NCBI RefSeq assembly: GCF_009833085.1
Contig: NZ_QRBZ01000012.1
Span: 62,001-126,000 of the forward strand
Direction: 5' to 3'
DNA length: 64,000 nt
From: Nitrosomonas oligotropha
GTDB taxonomy: Bacteria; Pseudomonadota; Gammaproteobacteria; Burkholderiales; Nitrosomonadaceae
The notes beneath the pieces were generated by a model that was not told the origin of the DNA, made no database searches, and saw nothing but the letters and a program-made list of their open reading frames with translations. Shown one piece after another: positions 25,468 to 33,430 of this stretch. Made by a program: the position numbers and the translations under genes. Within the stretch, counting starts at the first letter, position 1; each line of letters opens with the position of its first letter.

Positions 25468-28218
25468 ATGACTCATTATTTGAATGACGCTTTCCTGTCG
25501 CATAACAGTGCCGATAAGCCTGCGGTAGAGATCATCGCTGCTGCGCTGGAGCAGCAGGGGGTGAAATGTTTCCTGGATAAATGGGATATTTCGCCAGGCG
25601 ATCAATGGCTGCGGAATCTGGAGAATGAGCTCAGCGGCAGCCGCTTCATCCTGATTTTCTTCGGATCGAACGGCGTCGGTTCGTATCAACAAGCCGAAGC
25701 CGATGCCGCATTGCGGCGGCAAATTCAGCAACGGCAGCACTGCATCATTCCGGTGCTGCTGCCGGGCGCGTCGCCCGAACACATCGCGCAATGTTCGTTG
25801 TTTCTGCAAGGCGTCAACGCCTTGAAATTTCGTGCTCTGGACGACCCCCTGCCGCATCGTGTGCTGGCCGGACTGTTGCGCGGTGAAGATCCGGCGCACT
25901 TGCGCCAATTAATCCAGGCCGAAGCGGCTGCGCCTGCCGATCTGCTGCAAACCTTGCAACAATGGTTGAGCGGTTTATGTTTTGCATGGCAGGAAAACGA
26001 ATGCTGGGTGAGCGAAGGCCAAGGTAAGCACTGCCTCAACATTCCCGATTTCAGCGGCAGCTTCAATGCGGACAACATCGAGTACCTGCTGAGCTGGAAA
26101 AGCCGCTTGACCGACCTGATTGGCCGCGAGCAGGAACTCAATGTCTTGCACGGCTGGGCGGACTCGCCGAATCGGATCAGCGCTTGCATGATCACCGGTG
26201 AAGGCGGCGCCGGTAAAACCCGGCTGGCGTTCGAGTTCGCCCGGCAATTGCGCGAACAAAAAGGCTGGCAAGCGGGTGAAGCGCAAGGGCTGAGCGGGTG
26301 CTGGTATACCGCCGCTGCGGGAACATTATTGGTCATCGATTATCCGGAGCAACGCCCGGAGAAAGTCAGCGCATTACTGGATGCGCTCGCCCGGCAGCCG
26401 TTGTCATGCAAACTGCGCGTGTTGTTGCTGGGGCGTAACGGGGATTTTTTGAAGCACCTGACGCAGACCGCGCAAATGATCATGGCGCCCGGTTTTGAAT
26501 TAACCGGACTGGCGGATGGCAGCGATTCCGACGGCTGGCAACTGTTTCAAGCCGCATGGCAGCAATTGTACCGGCGCCAGCAGCTTGCCGTGCCGCTTCT
26601 GCCGCTGACGGAATCCGGTTTTCAACACTGGCAGCAGCACAACGCAGCACACCGGCGTCCGCTGTTCGTGCTCGCGTTGGCGATCCACCGCATGTTGCAA
26701 CCCGATGCCAGCGACCTCAGTGCACCGGCGATCCTGCGCGCGTTGGTGCAGCAATACGAAGTCAACCGCTTGTTCAAGGAAGCCAAGCAACTGTCACTCG
26801 ATCCCTACAGCCTGGTGATGCTACGCGCGCTGGCCGGAATTGCCGGAAAACTGGACAGTGCGGCATTGCGCCAGTTAATCGAGGCCAGCGAAATCCTGCC
26901 GCTCGATTGCCGTTTGCCCCAGCTACCTCAAATTAAACAAACCAGTCTGTGGCTGGACGGCGGCATTCATGCAGTGCAGCCCGATTTGCTCGCCGCCGAC
27001 CTGCTGCACTATGCATTGACCGAAGCTGCGGGTGATCAAGCCGGGGCGTGGCAATACTGTACAATAGCCGCCGTTGTGAATAGCCGTGAAGCCAGTTCCA
27101 TTCTGGGCCGGCTGATTCACGACGCGCAATTGATCCTGAAACAGGCGTGGCCGCTGCAAGCGCTGATAGACTGGGTCAGTCAGGATGCCGAGCGCAGTGC
27201 CACAATCAACGCTGCCTTAATCCGGAATTATCTGGAGCGTACATTGTTACCGCTGGCCATCGTAACCGATCAAAGCGCGGTGCGGAATTACGAGCAATTG
27301 GCGCAGGACAACTTTGCCGCGTACGGCCCGGCTCTGGCGTTGAGCCTCAACAACCTGTCGGTTCGTCTGGCGGATGCCGGGCGGCGAACGGAAGGATTGA
27401 CCGCGATCGAGCGCGCGGTGGCGATCCGCGAGCAATTGGCGCAGGACAACTTCGCCGCGTACGGCCCGGCTCTGGCGTTGAGCCTCAATAACCTGTCGGT
27501 TGATCTGGCGGAAGCCGGGCGGCGCGCGGAAGGATTGGTTGCGATCAAGCGCGCGGTGGCGAGCTATGAGCAATTGGCGCAGGACAACTTTGCCGCGTAC
27601 GGCTCGGCTCTGGCTGGCAGCCTCAACAACCTGTCGGTTCGCCTGGCGGAAGCCGGGCGGCGCGCGGAAGGATTGGCCGCGATCGAGCGCGCGGTGGCGA
27701 GCTATGAGCAATTGGCGCAGGACGACTTTGCCGCGTACGGCCCGGATTTGGCGATGAGCCTCAACAACCTGTCGGTTCGCCTGGCGGAAGCCGGGCGGCG
27801 AGGGGAAGGATTGGCCGCGATCGAGCGCGCGGTGGCGATCTATGAGCAGTTGGCCCAGGACAACTTTGCCGCGTACGGCCCGGATCTGGCGAGAAGCCTC
27901 AACAACCTGTCGGTTGATCTGGCGGAAGCCGGGCGGCGCGCGGAAGGATTGGCCGCGATCGAGCGCGCGGTGGCGATCCGTAAGCAATTGGCGCAGGACA
28001 ACTTCGCCGCGTACGGCCCGGCTCTGGCGGACAGCCTCAATAACCTGTTAAATCGTTTGGCAGAGAATGCAACACCATCCGCCGAGGACGCCAAACGGTT
28101 AGTGGACATCAGGGCTCAGTTGCAACATATCAAGCGCGGTGTCCGGGATGAAAATATTCAGGTACCTGCACATTTGGTTTGGTTGTTCGAATCCAATCAG
28201 GCGGATAAAGACGATTGA
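25468..28218 (+). CDS. TIR domain - STAND-like NTPase - TPR protein
   Basis: A 916-residue NLR-like protein. Residues 1-100 form a TIR domain (DAFLSHNSADKPAVE, FLDKWDISPGDQW, ILIFFGSNGVGSYQQAEADAAL; E77 is the candidate NADase glutamate). A P-loop NTPase follows from about 213 (LIGREQEL, Walker A GEGGAGKT 244-251, Walker B-like LLVIDYPEQ 287-294). Residues 609-870 hold six 46-residue TPR units. Bacterial TIR-STAND-repeat proteins are thought to sense infection through the repeats and deplete NAD. It is a single gene between a terminator and convergent tex, with no obvious partner. G+C is like the neighbours. Start ATG 25468 follows a weak site. Confidence 0.85.
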   Translation: MTHYLNDAFLSHNSADKPAVEIIAAALEQQGVKCFLDKWDISPGDQWLRNLENELSGSRFILIFFGSNGVGSYQQAEADAALRRQIQQRQHCIIPVLLPGASPEHIAQCSLFLQGVNALKFRALDDPLPHRVLAGLLRGEDPAHLRQLIQAEAAAPADLLQTLQQWLSGLCFAWQENECWVSEGQGKHCLNIPDFSGSFNADNIEYLLSWKSRLTDLIGREQELNVLHGWADSPNRISACMITGEGGAGKTRLAFEFARQLREQKGWQAGEAQGLSGCWYTAAAGTLLVIDYPEQRPEKVSALLDALARQPLSCKLRVLLLGRNGDFLKHLTQTAQMIMAPGFELTGLADGSDSDGWQLFQAAWQQLYRRQQLAVPLLPLTESGFQHWQQHNAAHRRPLFVLALAIHRMLQPDASDLSAPAILRALVQQYEVNRLFKEAKQLSLDPYSLVMLRALAGIAGKLDSAALRQLIEASEILPLDCRLPQLPQIKQTSLWLDGGIHAVQPDLLAADLLHYALTEAAGDQAGAWQYCTIAAVVNSREASSILGRLIHDAQLILKQAWPLQALIDWVSQDAERSATINAALIRNYLERTLLPLAIVTDQSAVRNYEQLAQDNFAAYGPALALSLNNLSVRLADAGRRTEGLTAIERAVAIREQLAQDNFAAYGPALALSLNNLSVDLAEAGRRAEGLVAIKRAVASYEQLAQDNFAAYGSALAGSLNNLSVRLAEAGRRAEGLAAIERAVASYEQLAQDDFAAYGPDLAMSLNNLSVRLAEAGRRGEGLAAIERAVAIYEQLAQDNFAAYGPDLARSLNNLSVDLAEAGRRAEGLAAIERAVAIRKQLAQDNFAAYGPALADSLNNLLNRLAENATPSAEDAKRLVDIRAQLQHIKRGVRDENIQVPAHLVWLFESNQADKDD
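27292..28059 (+). repeat. Six tandem 138-bp repeats coding 46-residue TPR units
   Basis: Units begin at 27292, 27430, 27568, 27706, 27844 and 27982, exactly 138 bases apart, the last incomplete. Each encodes EQLAQDNFAAYGP..LA.SLNNLSV.LAEAGRR..GL.AI.RAVAI. The units differ at only a few positions even at silent sites, which points to recent duplication or gene conversion. This is not a CRISPR array: there are no spacers and the frame stays open. Confidence 0.95.
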
Positions 28219-28245
28219 TGCTGAGCCGCGAAAAGGAGACCAAGC

Positions 28246-30471
28246 TTACCGCTTTATCGCCGCACCATCGCCCAGCCGCATTGTCAACGCGATCCTTTTC
28301 CGTTTTTCATCCACTTCCACCACCTTGACGGTGACGACTTGCCCCACTTTTACGACGCTGTGCGGGTCCTTGACGAACTTGTCCGCCAGCGCCGAGATAT
28401 GCACCAAGCCGTCCTGATGCACGCCGATGTCGACGAACGCGCCGAATGCGGCGACGTTGGTGACCACGCCTTCGAGCACCATGCCGGGGTGCAGGTCCTT
28501 CATCGTTTCGATGCCTTCCTTGAACGTGGCGGTTTTAAACGTGGAGCGCGGGTCGCGGCCGGGTTTTTCCAGTTCATGCAGGATGTCTTTCACGGTCGGC
28601 AGGCCGAATTGCGCGGTGACGTACTTTTCCGGGCGGATCGATTTTAATGCAGATGAATTGCCGATCAATGCCGTGACATTGAGTTTAATGTCATTGAGAA
28701 TGTGTTCGACCAACGGGTACGATTCCGGGTGCACGGCCGAGGCATCGAGCGGGTTGACGCCGTTCGGAATGCGCAGGAATCCGGCGGCCTGCTCGAAAGT
28801 TTTCTCGCCTAACCCCGGTACTTTCAGCAATTCTGCGCGCTTGGCAAACCGGCCTTTGCCGTCGCGGTAAGCGACGATATTGTGCGCGATTTTGCTGCTC
28901 AGCCCGGCCACGTAGCGCAACAACGCCGGGGAGGCGGTGTTGACATCCACGCCGACGGCGTTGACGCTGTCTTCCACCACCGCGTCGAGCGATTGTGCCA
29001 GCTGGCCTTGGTTAACGTCATGCTGATACTGGCCGACGCCGATCGATTTCGGGTCGATCTTGACCAATTCGGCCAGCGGGTCTTGCAACCGCCGTGCAAT
29101 CGACACCGCGCCGCGCAGCGACACATCCAGATCCGGCAATTCTTCCGACGCGAGCTCGGACGCGGAATACACCGACGCACCGGCTTCCGACACCATGATC
29201 GACGTGAGCTTGAGCTGCGGATAACGCTTGATCAGCTCCTTCGCCAATTGATCGGTTTCGCGCGACGCGGTGCCGTTGCCGATGGCGATCAACGTGGCTT
29301 GGTGGCGCTCGGCCAGTTGTTTTAAGGTTTGAATCGCGCCATCCCAATCGTTCTTCGGTGCATGCGGATAAATCGTGGCAGTGGCGAGCACTTTGCCGGT
29401 GGCGTCGACCACCGCCACTTTCACACCGGTGCGCAAACCGGGATCGAGTCCAATGGTTACGCTTGCCCCGGCGGGAGGGGCGAGCAGCAGGGCTTTGAGG
29501 TTCTGCGCGAATACCCGGATCGCCTCGGTTTCCGCATGCTCCTGCAAATTGCCCATCAATTCGGTTTCCAGGTGCGAGAAAATTTTTGTGCGCCAAGCGG
29601 CGCGTGCCGTGTCGATCAGCCAGCCGTCCGCCGCACGGTTCTGGTCGCGGATATTGAATTGCCGCGCGATCTGTTGTTCGCAGGGGTTGAGCGTCAAGTT
29701 GCGGGCTTTTTCCTCCAATTCGGAATCGAGCAGCAGCTTGATTTTCAACACCCCTTCACGCTCGCCGCGCAGCAACGCCAGCGCGCGATGCGACGGGATT
29801 TTTGTGATGGCTTCACTGTAATCGTGGTAATCGGTGTATTTGGTATCGCCGTCCTTTTTGTCCTTGGCCACTTTCGCGGTCAGTACGCCATGCGTGCGCA
29901 AATAATCGCGCAAGGTTTGCAACAGCGGCGCATGTTCGGCAAAGCGCTCGATCAAAATATGCTGCGCGCCTTCCAGTGCGGCAGCCGCATCGGCCACACC
30001 GGGATTGTCGCCTTCCTCGCTGGTGAACGGCGCTTTCAAGTACTTGGCGGCCTCGCCAAGCGGATCGAGCCGAGGATCGTTCAGCAGCGTATCCGCCAGC
30101 GGCTGCAAACCCGCCTCCAGCGCAATCTGCGCCTTGGTGCGGCGTTTCTTGCGGTACGGCAGGTACAAATCCTCCAAATGCGCTTTATCCGTCGCATGCG
30201 TCAGCGCGTCGAGCAGCGGCGGCGTCATCTTGCCAAGCTTTTCAATCGCCCCGATGATCGCCGCGCGCCGCTTCTCCAGCTCGCGCAAACTATGCAAGCG
30301 CTCCGCCAGCAAGCGCAACTGTGCATCGTCCAACCCCCCGGTCGCCTCCTTGCGGTAACGCGCGATAAACGGCACCGTCGCCCCGTCGTCGAGTAATTGG
30401 ATGGTGGCCTGGACTTGCGAGAATTTAACCGCGAGCTCGGTGGCGAGGCGTTGTTCGATGGAAGGCAGCAT
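28246..30471 (-). CDS. tex: Transcription accessory protein Tex (S1 RNA-binding)
   Basis: The 741-residue protein has the Tex order: N-terminal helical domain (ATVPFIARYRKEATGGLDD), YqgF-like RNase H fold (TIGLDPGLRTGVKVAVVD), helix-hairpin-helix pairs (GVDVNTASPALLRYVAGLS, LLKVPGLGEKTFEQAAGFL) and a C-terminal S1 domain (GMVLEGVVTNVAAFGAFVDIG). Tex binds nucleic acid and affects transcription or RNA turnover. The start is the ATG at 30469-30471, giving MLPSIEQRLATELAVKFSQV; the frame runs 41 codons further but without family similarity. The C-terminus ends soon after S1, shorter than in many homologues. Confidence 0.93.
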   Translation of the reverse strand: MLPSIEQRLATELAVKFSQVQATIQLLDDGATVPFIARYRKEATGGLDDAQLRLLAERLHSLRELEKRRAAIIGAIEKLGKMTPPLLDALTHATDKAHLEDLYLPYRKKRRTKAQIALEAGLQPLADTLLNDPRLDPLGEAAKYLKAPFTSEEGDNPGVADAAAALEGAQHILIERFAEHAPLLQTLRDYLRTHGVLTAKVAKDKKDGDTKYTDYHDYSEAITKIPSHRALALLRGEREGVLKIKLLLDSELEEKARNLTLNPCEQQIARQFNIRDQNRAADGWLIDTARAAWRTKIFSHLETELMGNLQEHAETEAIRVFAQNLKALLLAPPAGASVTIGLDPGLRTGVKVAVVDATGKVLATATIYPHAPKNDWDGAIQTLKQLAERHQATLIAIGNGTASRETDQLAKELIKRYPQLKLTSIMVSEAGASVYSASELASEELPDLDVSLRGAVSIARRLQDPLAELVKIDPKSIGVGQYQHDVNQGQLAQSLDAVVEDSVNAVGVDVNTASPALLRYVAGLSSKIAHNIVAYRDGKGRFAKRAELLKVPGLGEKTFEQAAGFLRIPNGVNPLDASAVHPESYPLVEHILNDIKLNVTALIGNSSALKSIRPEKYVTAQFGLPTVKDILHELEKPGRDPRSTFKTATFKEGIETMKDLHPGMVLEGVVTNVAAFGAFVDIGVHQDGLVHISALADKFVKDPHSVVKVGQVVTVKVVEVDEKRKRIALTMRLGDGAAIKR

Positions 30472-30792
30472 GGGGTTGTGTCTGGTGATTGAATGCGGGG
30501 TAGGGATAGTAAACCAAGTTATCGCGAAATCGCAATCGATCGCAAAATTGACTCGGGGAATGATAGTAGGTTGGGGTGACGATAGGAACTCCAACGATTT
30601 ACGCGATGGTATGATGTTGAAGGTTGCTAACTCGCTGCGGCATAAGGTGCTTTGCGACGATTCCGGCAGTGAACCAAGACTGCTCGATGAGTGAATAAAA
30701 AATGACTAATCGGACTGTGCTCCAGTAAGAGACAAAAACAGCGCGATTGGGTTTAGCCGCAGCCGAGGCCGCTGTTGCCAATTAAGGAAACC
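30472..30792. other. Intergenic region between tex and the RloC-like gene
   Basis: Divergent regulatory DNA. On the minus strand TTGCGA, 17 bases, ATAACT near 30512-30542 could serve tex. No convincing rightward promoter was found for the RloC-like gene. Composition shifts toward A+T near 30690. Confidence 0.4.
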
Positions 30793-30864
30793 ATGGAAGG
30801 CACGGAAAGGATGTACCACGAGAAACACAAAGTGTACGAAAACTTGGCGGAAACTGTCTTATGA
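30793..30864 (+). CDS. Short upstream ORF coupled to the RloC-like gene (23 residues)
   Basis: ATG 30793 follows TAAGGAAACC at good spacing. The 23-codon frame (MEGTERMYHEKHKVYENL...) ends in TGA that overlaps the ATG of the next gene (ATGA). A second in-frame ATG at 30811 also has a GGAAAGG site. It may be a leader peptide that couples translation, a micro-protein, or the remnant of a larger gene. The motif of charged residues around HEKHK recalls short intergenic elements in environmental genomes; this is memory, not evidence. Confidence 0.45.
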   Translation: MEGTERMYHEKHKVYENLAETVL

Positions 30865-33275
30865 TCAAGAAATTCAGATCTATTGGCAATCTCGCCGTAT
30901 TCAAAGGATTCGAGTGGGACAAGGAAGTACTCGATTTGGATGGAAACGTCCTTGATTTCAAGGAAATCAATATTTTTTATGGCAGAAACTATTCCGGCAA
31001 AACAACTCTTTCGCGTATTTTGCGCGCCATGGAAACCGGAGAACTTTCCGACAAATTCGAACTGCCTTCGTTTTGCGTAGCCTTTGCCGATGGGACTCAA
31101 TCAACGCAAACGACTCTTACTACTCACGGAAAGGCAATCCGAGTATTTAATGAAGATTTTGTCCGTGACAATCTGCGGTTCATCACTAACCCCGATGACA
31201 GCATCGAACCATTCGCCATCCTTGGTGATGATAATAACAAGATTGAGAAGGAAATCGAAATCCTCGAAAGTGAACTCGGCTCAAAGGAAGAAGGAAAAGA
31301 GACATACTTGTATGCCGCGAGAGCACAAGCGAACTCAGGTTTAGAAAATGTAAAGAAAGATCATAAAAAAACCTCCGATACACTTGAAAAACAATTGAGC
31401 GATAAGGCAACCGATAAAAAGATCGGCATCAAGTACAAGTCGGGGCGGTTTGGCGACCAAAACTACAATATCCAAAAGCTAAGAGCAGATATCGAGAAAA
31501 TCCAGGATGTTAATTATCAGCTGCCAACTGATGAGCAACTGGCTCAATATGAAAAACTGATTACCGAAAAATTGCTCGATTCCATCCCGTTTTTTCATGT
31601 ACCGATACTTAATTTTCCAAGTCTGGTAAATGAAACAAAAACTCTTTTATCCAAGAAAATCAGCGAAACAGATAAGCTCGAAGAGTTAGTGAAGGATGCC
31701 GTTCTTAATCGCTGGGTTAATGAAGGCCGTACTCACCACAAGGGCAGGCGCGATAGATGCGCTTTCTGTGCCAATCCCATTGCTGAGGATCGCTGGAAGG
31801 AACTGGAAAAGCATTTTGATGCAGAGTCAGAACAGCTCGAAAAAAATATTAGTGAGCTATTAGTCAAAATTGAAATGGAGAAGAGCAGGGTAGCCTCTGC
31901 ACTATCCATCGAAAAATCTCGTTTTTATTCAAAATTCCACAATAAGCTAGACGAATTGGAAAAAAAGCTAAGAGAGGCCGTTGGCAAGTACGCAATATCT
32001 CTGGATGACTTGACTGCTCAACTAAAAACCAGAAAAGAAGATATTTTGAATCCAAAATTATTTGATAGACCTGATGATGCTTCTGACAATCTGGTAGCTG
32101 TCTGGAATTCGTATGAAGCGATTCGAATTGAATCCGATGTTTTTTCAACATCATTAAGCACTGAGCAGGCAAATACCAAAGAGGCTTTGCGATTAAGGGA
32201 AGTTTCAGATTACCTCGTAACCATTCAATACCAAGAGCAGCTCTCAGCAATTGAAGCCCTCAGAAGCAAATTTAACGAAGCCGAGCGAGAAAAAAATCGT
32301 ATGGATAGCGATATCCGCCAGAAGGAAGAACTAATCGCATCAAAGAAGCGAGAACTGAACGACGAGGAAAAAGGCGCAAAGAAGGTAAACGAATATTTGA
32401 ACAACTTCTTCGGACATCAATTCCTTTCGCTTGAAGCCAAGAAGGACGGAATCTTTGGAATGGATTCAAAACGAATTCGGTTTGAAGTCATCCGGGATGG
32501 TAAAAAAGCTTACCATCTGAGCGAAGGTGAATGCAGTTTGCTGGCATTCTGCTATTTTCTTGCAAAACTTGACGATACCGATACCCGAGATTCAAAGCCG
32601 ATTATCTGGATTGATGATCCAATATCCAGTCTCGACAGTAATCATATTTTCTTTGTTTATAGCCTTTTAAGTCAGGAAGTTATTGAACGTCAGGCTCACT
32701 CGCAATTGTTCATTTCAACGCACAATCTGGATTTCCTTAAATTTCTAAAGCGGTTGCCAGGAGCGTACCAATCCGAGCAAATAAAAGAAGAAAAGAAGCG
32801 ATATCAGCATTTTCTTGTTGAAAGGCAGCATGGGCGATCTGTTTTACGCCTAATGCCAAAGTATCTCAAAGAATATGTTACCGAGTTCAATTACTTGTTT
32901 CATCAAATTTTTAAGTGTGCGGTAATCGACTCTATTGATGATAGCAACTATACAACCTTTTATAATTTCGCGAATAACGCCCGAAAGTTCTTTGAGATTT
33001 ACCTCTATTACAAGTATCCAGATGAGGGAATGACAAAAGCAACGCTGAGTCGTTTCTTTGATCAAGAAAAGATTCCTGCCGTTTTGACAGACAGAATCAA
33101 TAACGAATATTCCCACTTGTGCGGCATATTTGAGCGTGGTTCAACACCCGTTGAAGTTCCAGAGATGCAGAAAGCCGCAAAGCAAATCATCAAAAGACTG
33201 AAGAATGATCATGAGCAATACTCAGCTTTACTTAAAAGCATCGGCGAATCTAAGGAGCCAGAGGTACAAGCGTGA
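30861..33275 (+). CDS. RloC/PrrC-like AAA ATPase, candidate anticodon nuclease
   Basis: An 804-residue SMC-like protein. Walker A is GRNYSGKTT (41-49), then a long coiled coil interrupted by C300-x-x-C303 (RCAFCANP), like the zinc hook of RloC. The ABC signature LSEGECSL is at 553-560, Walker B IIWIDDPISSLD at 581-592, and the H-loop His at 621. After it, R708-x3-E712 (NARKFFEIYL) and H752 (NNEYSH) match the Arg-Glu-His order of the PrrC anticodon-nuclease site. Such proteins cut tRNA when phage infection or DNA damage is sensed. PrrC normally sits in a type I restriction operon; none is here. The DNA is visibly A+T-richer than its surroundings, a sign of transfer. Confidence 0.82.
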   Translation: MIKKFRSIGNLAVFKGFEWDKEVLDLDGNVLDFKEINIFYGRNYSGKTTLSRILRAMETGELSDKFELPSFCVAFADGTQSTQTTLTTHGKAIRVFNEDFVRDNLRFITNPDDSIEPFAILGDDNNKIEKEIEILESELGSKEEGKETYLYAARAQANSGLENVKKDHKKTSDTLEKQLSDKATDKKIGIKYKSGRFGDQNYNIQKLRADIEKIQDVNYQLPTDEQLAQYEKLITEKLLDSIPFFHVPILNFPSLVNETKTLLSKKISETDKLEELVKDAVLNRWVNEGRTHHKGRRDRCAFCANPIAEDRWKELEKHFDAESEQLEKNISELLVKIEMEKSRVASALSIEKSRFYSKFHNKLDELEKKLREAVGKYAISLDDLTAQLKTRKEDILNPKLFDRPDDASDNLVAVWNSYEAIRIESDVFSTSLSTEQANTKEALRLREVSDYLVTIQYQEQLSAIEALRSKFNEAEREKNRMDSDIRQKEELIASKKRELNDEEKGAKKVNEYLNNFFGHQFLSLEAKKDGIFGMDSKRIRFEVIRDGKKAYHLSEGECSLLAFCYFLAKLDDTDTRDSKPIIWIDDPISSLDSNHIFFVYSLLSQEVIERQAHSQLFISTHNLDFLKFLKRLPGAYQSEQIKEEKKRYQHFLVERQHGRSVLRLMPKYLKEYVTEFNYLFHQIFKCAVIDSIDDSNYTTFYNFANNARKFFEIYLYYKYPDEGMTKATLSRFFDQEKIPAVLTDRINNEYSHLCGIFERGSTPVEVPEMQKAAKQIIKRLKNDHEQYSALLKSIGESKEPEVQA

Positions 33276-33421
33276 CTCATACCCACCAACTTCCACAATT
33301 CGATTTCAATCCGACCGTCACTCACGAAGCGATGAAGATTTGGAAAAAAAGTTTATGGTATAGAAGTACATTTCAAAGCCAAATGCAGCTATTTGTCGCA
33401 ACTGACTTTGCGAACTGTTAG
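33272..33421 (+). CDS. Overlapping 49-residue ORF downstream of the RloC-like gene
   Basis: A GTG at 33272 overlaps the preceding stop (GTGA) and opens a 49-codon frame (MTHTHQLPQFDFNP...) ending ten bases before the Fic start. The overlap is typical of translational coupling. AAGGAG lies about 15 bases upstream. No family is recognised. It could be a true small partner or the surviving N-terminus of a gene whose remainder was replaced when the Fic gene arrived. Confidence 0.45.
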   Translation: MTHTHQLPQFDFNPTVTHEAMKIWKKSLWYRSTFQSQMQLFVATDFANC

Positions 33422-33430
33422 AAATGCTCC

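Noticed and set aside
27247-27987. Long leftward open frame (246 codons) opposite the TPR repeats
   Set aside because: It repeats with the same 138-base period only because it is antisense to the repeats; Arg/Gln-rich and without ribosome site.
27292-28059. Possible CRISPR or satellite array
   Set aside because: Units are contiguous, 138 bases long, without spacers, and keep an open reading frame.
28165-28200. tRNA T-arm-like GTTCGAATCC
   Set aside because: It lies inside the TIR gene's coding end and has no acceptor or anticodon arms around it.
29329-30396. 355-codon rightward frame opposite tex
   Set aside because: Pure antisense of a well conserved Tex protein; Arg/Gln-rich composition.
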